A stretch of 64,000 nt of DNA. It comes from Micromonospora sp. NBC_01740. GTDB taxonomy: Bacteria > Actinomycetota > Actinomycetes > Mycobacteriales > Micromonosporaceae. The translations under genes and the position numbers were made by a program. The notes under the pieces were generated by a model. The model was not told where the DNA came from. It searched no databases and saw only the letters and a program-made list of their open reading frames with translations. Numbering within the stretch: position 1 is the stretch's first letter; each line of letters opens with the position of its first letter. Shown here piece after piece: positions 58,058 to 64,000 of this stretch. Where the stretch lies: positions 2,852,001 to 2,916,000 of the forward strand of contig NZ_CP109150.1 in assembly GCF_035920365.1 (NCBI RefSeq), read 5' to 3'.

Positions 58058-59509
58058 TCAGCCGGTCAGGCCGAGCACCTCGGCGGCCGCGCGGCCGCAG
58101 GCGTGGCTCGCGCCGTACGTGGTGACGAACGCCCGTACGCCGGCCGGACGCCACCGGGAGGGCCAGCCCATCTCGACCACGGTCACCGGGTGCTCGGCGG
58201 CCAGCGCGGTCACCAGGTCCGCGCCGCCCGGCAGCCGGTGCAGATGGCGGCCGACCAGCACGATCGGCCGGTCCCCGGCGAGCTGGCGCAGGGCGGCCGG
58301 CCCGGTCTCGGTGGCGACCACCCGCAGCTCCTCCGTGCCGTCCAGGTGCGGGCCGAGGCCCCACGGCACCCGCCCCTCGGCGATGGTCGACGCGGCGTGC
58401 AACTGGACGATCAGCGGGCGGTCCAGGCCGGTCAGCTCCCCCTCCACCCGCACGGCGCGCCGCGCCGCGGCGTACCCGAGTCCGTCGGGGGCGGCCGGCG
58501 TCGTGCCGGCGGTCCGGGTCCAGGCGGCGAGCGCGGCGGCGCGGCCGGCCGCCTCCTCCACCCGCGAGCGGTCCAGGCGGCCGTCGCCGAGCGCGCCGAC
58601 GATCTCCGCGACCACCCGCTCGACCAGCTCGGCGTCGACCTGGGCGCCGATGCACAGCAGGTCGGCACCGGCGGCCAGGGCCCGGACGGCGGCCGGGCCG
58701 ACCCCGCCGGCGGCCACCGCGGCGCCCTTCATCTCCAGCGCGTCGGTGATGACGGTGCCGGTGAAGCCGTACTCGCCGCGGAGCAGGTCGACCAGGACCG
58801 CCCGGCTGAACGTGGCGGGGCCGTCGCCGGTCAGCGCCGGCACCCGGATGTGCGCGGTCATGACGGCCCGCGCGCCGGCCTCGACGACAGCGGCGAACGG
58901 CGGCAGGTCGCGCCGGCGCAGCACGTCGAGCGGCACGTCCACGGTGGGCAGTTCGTGGTGGGAGTCGGCGACCGTCGCGCCGTGGCCCGGGAAGTGCTTG
59001 GCGCAGGCGGCGACCCCGGCGGCCTGGAGGCCGGTGACGGCGGCGGCGGAGTGCGCGGCGACCCGGGCCGGGTCGGCGCCGAACGAGCGGGTGCCGATCA
59101 CCGGGTTCTCGTCGGCGGTGTTCACGTCCACGGTCGGCGCGAGGTTGACGGTGACGCCGAGGGCGGCCAGCTCCGCGCCGATGGCCTCGTAGACGCGGCG
59201 GGTCAGCGCCACCTCGTCGATCGCGCCGAGCGCCGCGTTGCCCGGGTACGGGCTGCCGGTGGCGTGCGCCAGCCGGGTGACGTCGCCGCCCTCCTCGTCG
59301 ATCGCGATCAGCACGTCCGGGCGGCCGGCCCGCAGGGCGGCGGTGCTCGCCGCCACCTGCCCCGGGTCGTGGACGTTGGTGCCGAACAGGGTGTGCCCCG
59401 CGAGCCCCTCGGCGACCAGGTCGACCGCCCAGCCGGGAGGAACCGGCCCCGGGTACGCGGCGAGCAGCGTGCCGAGCGCGAGCCGGCGCAGTCCTGGATC
59501 CAGCCCCAC
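58058..59509 (-). CDS. Glycoside hydrolase family 3, NagZ-like beta-N-acetylhexosaminidase
   Basis: 483 residues. GTG 59509 has GGGGA 7 bases upstream. The N-terminal GH3 barrel shows KHFPGHG, the His-containing loop DSHHELP, and the Asp nucleophile in VITDALEMKG, all typical of NagZ. There is no signal peptide, so it is a cytoplasmic enzyme removing N-acetylglucosamine from recycled wall fragments or chitin sugars. The C-terminal 130 residues form the second GH3-type domain. The divergent ROK regulator gene starts 167 bases away and probably controls it. Confidence 0.92.
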   Translation of the reverse strand: MGLDPGLRRLALGTLLAAYPGPVPPGWAVDLVAEGLAGHTLFGTNVHDPGQVAASTAALRAGRPDVLIAIDEEGGDVTRLAHATGSPYPGNAALGAIDEVALTRRVYEAIGAELAALGVTVNLAPTVDVNTADENPVIGTRSFGADPARVAAHSAAAVTGLQAAGVAACAKHFPGHGATVADSHHELPTVDVPLDVLRRRDLPPFAAVVEAGARAVMTAHIRVPALTGDGPATFSRAVLVDLLRGEYGFTGTVITDALEMKGAAVAAGGVGPAAVRALAAGADLLCIGAQVDAELVERVVAEIVGALGDGRLDRSRVEEAAGRAAALAAWTRTAGTTPAAPDGLGYAAARRAVRVEGELTGLDRPLIVQLHAASTIAEGRVPWGLGPHLDGTEELRVVATETGPAALRQLAGDRPIVLVGRHLHRLPGGADLVTALAAEHPVTVVEMGWPSRWRPAGVRAFVTTYGASHACGRAAAEVLGLTG

Positions 59510-59633
59510 GTGATCTTCCCCTTTCGTCCCCGCGGCACGGAAGTCGTACCGGCGGGGGTCGGTGACGTACCGGGTCGGCCGACCACCCCGCTCCCGGGCG
59601 GCCGATACGCTGTCGGCTACCCGCTCGCAGGTC

Positions 59634-59657
59634 GGTTTACAGTTAGCAAGGTTTACC
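59634..59657 (+). promoter_or_regulatory. GGTTTAC direct repeats in front of the ROK gene
   Basis: GGTTTAC at 59634-59640 and again at 59650-59656, 16 bases apart, in an AT-rich patch between the divergent GH3 and ROK genes. It could be an operator or part of the promoter. Confidence 0.35.
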
Positions 59658-59675
59658 AAAACTAGAGGACGTGGC

Positions 59676-60851
59676 ATGAGTGCGACCCGGCTGCCCGGCA
59701 CCCCCCGCCTGTTGCGGGCGCTGAACGACCGCGCGGCGTTGGAGCTGCTGCTGGAGCGGGGGCCACTGACCCGGGCCCGGCTCGGCGAGCTGACCGGGTT
59801 GTCCAAGGTCACCGCGTCCCAGCTCGTCGAGCGGCTGGAGGAGCGGGGCCTCGTCACGCGGGTCGGCGAGCAGGCCGGCGGGCGGGGGCCCAACGCCCAG
59901 CTCTACGCCGTGCGGCCCGGCAGCGCGCACGTGGTCGGGGTGGACGTGGGCGCCGACCGGGTGGTGGCCGCCTGCGCGGACATCACCGGGGCGGTGATCG
60001 GCCGCGTCGAGCAGTCGGTCCGCGACACCGACGACCCCGTCGGGGTGGTGCACAACGCGGTCGTCCAGGCCGCGAGCAGCGCCGGGGCGCAGCTGTCGAG
60101 CGTACGGCGGATCGTGCTGGGCACCCCGGGCCTCGTCGACCCGGGGACGGGCGACATCACGTTCGCCTTCAACCTGCCCCGTTGGCACACCGGTCTGCTG
60201 GCCGCGCTCCGGGACGACCTGCACACCCCGGTGGTCTTCGAGAACGACGTGAACCTGGCCGCCGTCGCCGAGGCGCAGTCGGGCGCGGCCCAGGGACTGA
60301 CGGACTTCGTGCTGGTCTGGGTCGGCGCCGGCGTCGGCCTGGCGATCGTGCTGGGCGGCCGGCTGCACCACGGCAGCAGCGGCGCCGCCGGCGAGATCGG
60401 CTACCTGCCGGTGCCCGGGGCGCCCATCCCGCGTGACGTGTCCCGCCGGGCGAAGCCGGCGTTCCAGCAGCTGATCGGCGCGGACGCGGTCCGCGACCTG
60501 GCCCGCGCGCACGGCTACCCGGACGACAGCGGCGCGGTGGCGGTACGGGCGGCGGTGGCCGACGGCACGGCGGGCGGTCCCATGCTCGACGAGGTGGCCC
60601 GCCGGCTGGCGCTGGGCGTGGCGAGCACCTGCGTGGTGCTGGACCCGCCGCTGGTGGTGCTCGCCGGCGAGGTCGGCCAGGCCGGCGGGGCGGCGCTGGC
60701 CGAGCGCGTGCAGCACGAGGTCGCGGCGATCACGCTGGTCCGTCCCCGGGTCGTGCCGACCGGACTGACCGAGGAGCCGATCCTGCGGGGTGCGCTGCGT
60801 ACCGCGCTGGACGCCGTCCGCGACGAGGTCTTCGGCTCGACCGTCGGCTGA
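59676..60851 (+). CDS. ROK family transcriptional regulator
   Basis: 391 residues. ATG 59676 follows AGAGGAC. The N-terminal winged helix (LLERGPLTRARLGELTGLSKVTASQLVERL) is followed by a ROK sugar-kinase-like domain with a VGVDVGADR phosphate loop and GAAGEIGYL. The usual ROK zinc-binding CxCGxxGC motif is absent, so it is probably a regulator without kinase function. It likely senses an amino sugar and controls the divergent GH3 gene. Confidence 0.9.
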   Translation: MSATRLPGTPRLLRALNDRAALELLLERGPLTRARLGELTGLSKVTASQLVERLEERGLVTRVGEQAGGRGPNAQLYAVRPGSAHVVGVDVGADRVVAACADITGAVIGRVEQSVRDTDDPVGVVHNAVVQAASSAGAQLSSVRRIVLGTPGLVDPGTGDITFAFNLPRWHTGLLAALRDDLHTPVVFENDVNLAAVAEAQSGAAQGLTDFVLVWVGAGVGLAIVLGGRLHHGSSGAAGEIGYLPVPGAPIPRDVSRRAKPAFQQLIGADAVRDLARAHGYPDDSGAVAVRAAVADGTAGGPMLDEVARRLALGVASTCVVLDPPLVVLAGEVGQAGGAALAERVQHEVAAITLVRPRVVPTGLTEEPILRGALRTALDAVRDEVFGSTVG

Positions 60852-61016
60852 CCGGGGCCGGCCGCCCGCCGGCGCGGACCGCGCGCCGGACCCCGCCGAC
60901 CAGGGTCGGCGAGGTCGGCGGCGGTCCGGCGTCATGTGAAGGAATATTTCATCGCGGTCCGGGATGCTGCAAGGTCCTGCCGCGCTCGCGCCCGCATCGT
61001 CGACGGCGGCCGGGCG

Positions 61017-62030
61017 TCACATCAGGTCGCGGCGGCGGAACGCCACGAAGGCGGCGGCGACCAACGCGCCGGTCAGCCCGAGCAGCAACACCAGCGCCGG
61101 CTGCCAGGTCACCACGTAGAGGCCGTTGCAGGAGTTGGAGACCCCGTTGTCGCACGCCCGGTAGTCCCAGAACTCGACCCGGCCGTTGAGCAGGGCGGCG
61201 GCGTAGCTGGAGAGCATGTACCGGTCCACCTTGACGACCTCCAGGATCTCCATCACCAGCCGGGCGCCCAGCTCCCACACCACCAGGTAGCCGGCGATCG
61301 CGCCGAGCGCCGCCGAGGTGTGCCGGCCCAGGGTGGCGACGGCGAACCCGACCACGGTGAGCAGCAGCACCAGCAGCATGCCGCGCCCCCAGTTCGCGCC
61401 CAGCGAGCCCCAGAACTCCCCGTCGAGCCGCCCCGGCCGCCCGGCGACCTGCGCGATCAGCCAGAACGTCCCGAGGTACGCCGCCGAGGCCAGCACGGAC
61501 AGCAGCGCCGTCCCGCCGAGCAGCGTGCCCAGCTTGGTGCCGAGCACGGTCATCCGCCGGGGACGCCAGAGCAGCAGGTTGACCACGCCACCGGAGTTCA
61601 GGTCGGCGCCGATGTAGGAGGCGCCGACCAGGAAGCCGAAGAGCGCGAGGAAGGCGATGAGGAAGTAGAGCAGCGGCTTGGCCTCCTCGGCGAAGGTGAA
61701 CACCCCGGCGAGGTAGTCGGACGCCACGGGCGCCCGCTCCGCCAGAGCCGGGTCGACCTCGCTGCAGTCGTCGGGGACGTACTCCTGCACGTCGTCCGCC
61801 TGCACGACGCCGCGCTGCCGGTCCAGGCAGAGCTGGTGGGTGCGCTCCAGTTCGCTGCGCGCCGCGGCGGCGGACTGCTGGGCGTCGAAGACCTCCTGGG
61901 CGGTGGGCCGGTGGGAGCTCGCCAGGGTGGTCGCCGCCGTGACGCCGAACGCGAGCACCAGCAGGACGAGCATGAGCTGCACGAAGCGCCGGGCGCCGAG
62001 ACGCTCCAGCTCGGCACGGACCAGGTTCAC
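61017..62030 (-). CDS. ABC transporter permease (ABC-2 type)
   Basis: 337 residues from GTG 62030, GTGA overlap with the ATPase stop. The first helix (about 17-37) is followed by a roughly 80-residue extracytoplasmic loop with Cys68 and Cys88, then five more helices (near 118-142, 165-190, 215-240, 245-265 and 310-330). A second external loop has the pair DNGVSNSCNG. It forms an exporter with the ATPase encoded upstream. The substrate is unknown. Confidence 0.88.
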   Translation of the reverse strand: MNLVRAELERLGARRFVQLMLVLLVLAFGVTAATTLASSHRPTAQEVFDAQQSAAAARSELERTHQLCLDRQRGVVQADDVQEYVPDDCSEVDPALAERAPVASDYLAGVFTFAEEAKPLLYFLIAFLALFGFLVGASYIGADLNSGGVVNLLLWRPRRMTVLGTKLGTLLGGTALLSVLASAAYLGTFWLIAQVAGRPGRLDGEFWGSLGANWGRGMLLVLLLTVVGFAVATLGRHTSAALGAIAGYLVVWELGARLVMEILEVVKVDRYMLSSYAAALLNGRVEFWDYRACDNGVSNSCNGLYVVTWQPALVLLLGLTGALVAAAFVAFRRRDLM

Positions 62031-63037
62031 GCGTCCACTCCCCGCTCGTCGAGGTCGATCACCGGTTCGGAGGGCCCGCCGTCGGGCAGCACCGAGTCGT
62101 CCACCTGCCGGGGCAGCGTCGGGTGCGCCGCCGGGCCGGTCAGTTCGAGGAAGGCGCTCTCCAGGTCGGGCCGCAGCGGGGTCAGCTCGCGCACCCAGAG
62201 GCCCGCCTCACCGAGGGTGCGGCTGACCTCGGTGGCGTCGTCCACGTCGGCCACCACCAGGTGGTCGTCGTGCCCGGTCGCCGCCAGCCCGGCCGCCGTC
62301 AGCAGCTCCACCGCCCGCTGCGGATCGTCCACCCGCACCAGCAGCTCGTGCCGGTCGAAGCCGGCCAGCACCTCGTCGACGCGCCCGGCGGCCACCCGCC
62401 GGCCCCGCGAGATGATCGTCACGTGGTCGCAGATCAGCTGGATCTCGGCCAGGATGTGGCTGGAGACCAGTACGGTCACGCCGGCCTCCGCCAGCGAGCG
62501 CATCAGGTCCCGCATCTCCCGGATGCCGGCCGGGTCCAGGCCGTTCGCCGGCTCGTCCAGGATCAGCAGCTCCGGGTCCTTGAGCAGGGCGGACGCCACC
62601 GCCAGCCGCTGCTTCATGCCCAGCGAGTAGCCCTTGACCCGTTCGTCGCCCCGGTCCCGCAGGCCCACCTGCTCCAGCACCTCGTCGACCCGGGCGACCG
62701 GCACGCCGCCGGCCCGGGCGAGCAGGCGCAGGGTGCGGTGGCCGGTGAAGTTGCCGAAGAACTGCGGGCTCTCCACGATCGCGCCGACCCGCCCGGCCAC
62801 CAGGGGCAGCCCGTCCGGCGAGGGGACGCCCAGCACCGTCATCCGACCCGCGTCGGCCCGTACCAGCCCGAGCAGGGCGCGCAGCGTGGTGGTCTTGCCC
62901 GACCCGTTGGGGCCGAGGAAACCGTGGATCTGGCCGGCCTCCACCAGCAGGTCGAAGCCGTCGACCGCCACCCGGCGGCCCTGCCGCACGCTGTGGAAGG
63001 TCTTGCGCAGCCCCTCGATCTCGATGACCGCGCTCAT
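62027..63037 (-). CDS. ABC transporter ATP-binding protein (BcrA/CcmA-like)
   Basis: 336 residues from ATG 63037, with GGGAG about 9 bases upstream. Walker A GPNGSGKTT, signature YSLGMKQRL (typical of bacitracin/lantibiotic-type exporters), Walker B LLILDEP, and the H-loop SSHILAE. A 110-residue C-terminal domain follows. It pairs with the overlapping permease gene. Confidence 0.93.
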   Translation of the reverse strand: MSAVIEIEGLRKTFHSVRQGRRVAVDGFDLLVEAGQIHGFLGPNGSGKTTTLRALLGLVRADAGRMTVLGVPSPDGLPLVAGRVGAIVESPQFFGNFTGHRTLRLLARAGGVPVARVDEVLEQVGLRDRGDERVKGYSLGMKQRLAVASALLKDPELLILDEPANGLDPAGIREMRDLMRSLAEAGVTVLVSSHILAEIQLICDHVTIISRGRRVAAGRVDEVLAGFDRHELLVRVDDPQRAVELLTAAGLAATGHDDHLVVADVDDATEVSRTLGEAGLWVRELTPLRPDLESAFLELTGPAAHPTLPRQVDDSVLPDGGPSEPVIDLDERGVDA

Positions 63038-63167
63038 CCGCGCGGCTCCCTGCTCCGACCGGGCATGGACCGTCCTCCGCTTGTGGTGACCAACGACACG
63101 GCGCCCCACCCTATGGCCGGGGCGCCGCCCGTGGGGGGCGCCCCGCGTTGCGTGGTTGGATGGTCGG

Positions 63168-63962
63168 GTGACTGGGGACGAGGATCTGGTGGTCAGCCTC
63201 GACGGCGTCGGCGTACGCCGGGCTGGCACGGCACTGCTGCACGACGTCGACTGGCGGGTCGAGTTGGACGAGCGCTGGGTTGTGCTCGGGCCGAACGGCG
63301 CGGGAAAGACGACCCTGCTCAACCTCGCCGCCGGGCGGCTGCACCCGACCACCGGCACCGCCCACGTGCTCGGCGAGCGGATCGGCCGCACCGACGTCAA
63401 CGAGCTGCGGACCCGCATCGGGCTCTCCACCGCCGCCCTCGCCGAGCGGGTGCCCGCCGAGGAGCGGGTCAGCGACGTCGTCGTCACGGCCGCCTGGTCG
63501 GTGCTCGGTCGCTGGCGGGAGAGCTACGACAGCAGCGACGAGGCCCGGGCCCGCGCCCTGCTGGGTCAGCTCGGCATCGGCGGCCTCGCCGAACGCGCCT
63601 ACGGCACCCTCTCCGAGGGGGAACGCAAGCGGGTGCAGATCGCCCGCGCGCTGATGACGGACCCGGAGCTGCTGCTGCTCGACGAGCCCGCCGCCGGGCT
63701 CGACCTGGGCGGGCGCGAGGACCTGGTCGCCCGGCTGGCCGAGCTGGCGTACGACCCGGACGCCCCGGCGCTGGTGCTGGTGACCCACCACGTGGAGGAG
63801 ATCCCGCCCGGCTTCACCCACGCGCTGCTGCTGCGCGAGGGCGGCGTGGTGGCGCAGGGGCTCCTCGACGACACGCTGACCGGGGACAACCTCTCCAAGA
63901 CCTTCGGGCTGCCGCTGGTGGTCGAGCGCTCCGGCGACCGGTTCACCGCCCGCGCCGCCTGA
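63168..63962 (+). CDS. ABC transporter ATP-binding protein, standalone
   Basis: 264 residues from GTG 63168; an in-frame TTG at 63156 is less likely. Walker A GPNGAGKTT, a signature-like LSEGERKR, Walker B LLLLDEP and the H-loop THHVEE. No permease gene follows within the window. It is divergent from the ABC pair at 62027-63037 with 130 bases between. It resembles YlmA/ModF-like single ATPases of actinobacteria. Confidence 0.85.
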   Translation: MTGDEDLVVSLDGVGVRRAGTALLHDVDWRVELDERWVVLGPNGAGKTTLLNLAAGRLHPTTGTAHVLGERIGRTDVNELRTRIGLSTAALAERVPAEERVSDVVVTAAWSVLGRWRESYDSSDEARARALLGQLGIGGLAERAYGTLSEGERKRVQIARALMTDPELLLLDEPAAGLDLGGREDLVARLAELAYDPDAPALVLVTHHVEEIPPGFTHALLLREGGVVAQGLLDDTLTGDNLSKTFGLPLVVERSGDRFTARAA

Positions 63963-64000
63963 CCGACGCCCCGGCCCGGACGACAGCCACCGGCCGGGGT

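Overview
The window is very GC-rich DNA with strong GC3 bias and GTG starts. It comes from an actinomycete, and the style of the housekeeping genes suggests the Micromonosporaceae. No rRNA or tRNA gene was seen, and genus is inference only.

From 1 to about 46.8 kb the window holds the right-hand part of a modular type I polyketide / NRPS biosynthetic cluster. The left edge cuts the end of an upstream PKS. Three complete PKS genes follow (124-10488, 10511-21361, 21389-30640) with six modules. Read colinearly they give: methylmalonyl DH-KR; malonyl DH-KR; malonyl with an A-type KR; methylmalonyl DH-ER-KR; methylmalonyl DH-KR; malonyl with a dead KR. The last PKS ends right after its ACP, with no thioesterase and no docking tail, so the chain should leave as a beta-ketoacyl thioester. 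Tailoring genes follow on the same strand: an FMN alpha-hydroxy-acid oxidase, a five-repeat FG-GAP propeller protein and a [3Fe-4S] ferredoxin. They converge on a P450 and a SARP activator on the minus strand.

A minus-strand operon (44873 down to 36422) encodes an ABC exporter, a Cys-Asp-His alpha/beta hydrolase resembling the NcmC/TrdC/SlgL Dieckmann cyclases, an A-PCP protein with an asparagine-like specificity code, a C-A-PCP protein with a dead A domain, and an AsnO-like Fe(II)/2-oxoglutarate oxygenase. Together these predict capture of the beta-ketoacyl chain by (3-hydroxy)asparagine and Dieckmann release as a 3-acyl tetramic acid. This is the most interesting system here. An internally deleted copy of the FG-GAP gene lies just upstream of an amidase gene at 45.1-46.8 kb. 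GGGGTG-type direct repeats with about 11-bp spacing lie upstream of the SARP gene and in the ABC/amidase divergent region, and are candidate SARP boxes.

From 46.9 to 50.5 kb there is an ABC-2 transporter with a two-component system. The rest looks like general chromosome: a secreted M23 peptidase; a Clp-N/HTH protein behind a leaderless, operator-laden promoter; a conserved hypothetical protein and a small one; a GNAT acetyltransferase; a TetR-DCC-membrane protein operon with paired TTGAAC-N2-GTTCAA sites; STAS and PP2C regulators; a GH3 hexosaminidase divergent from a ROK regulator; and further ABC transporter genes.
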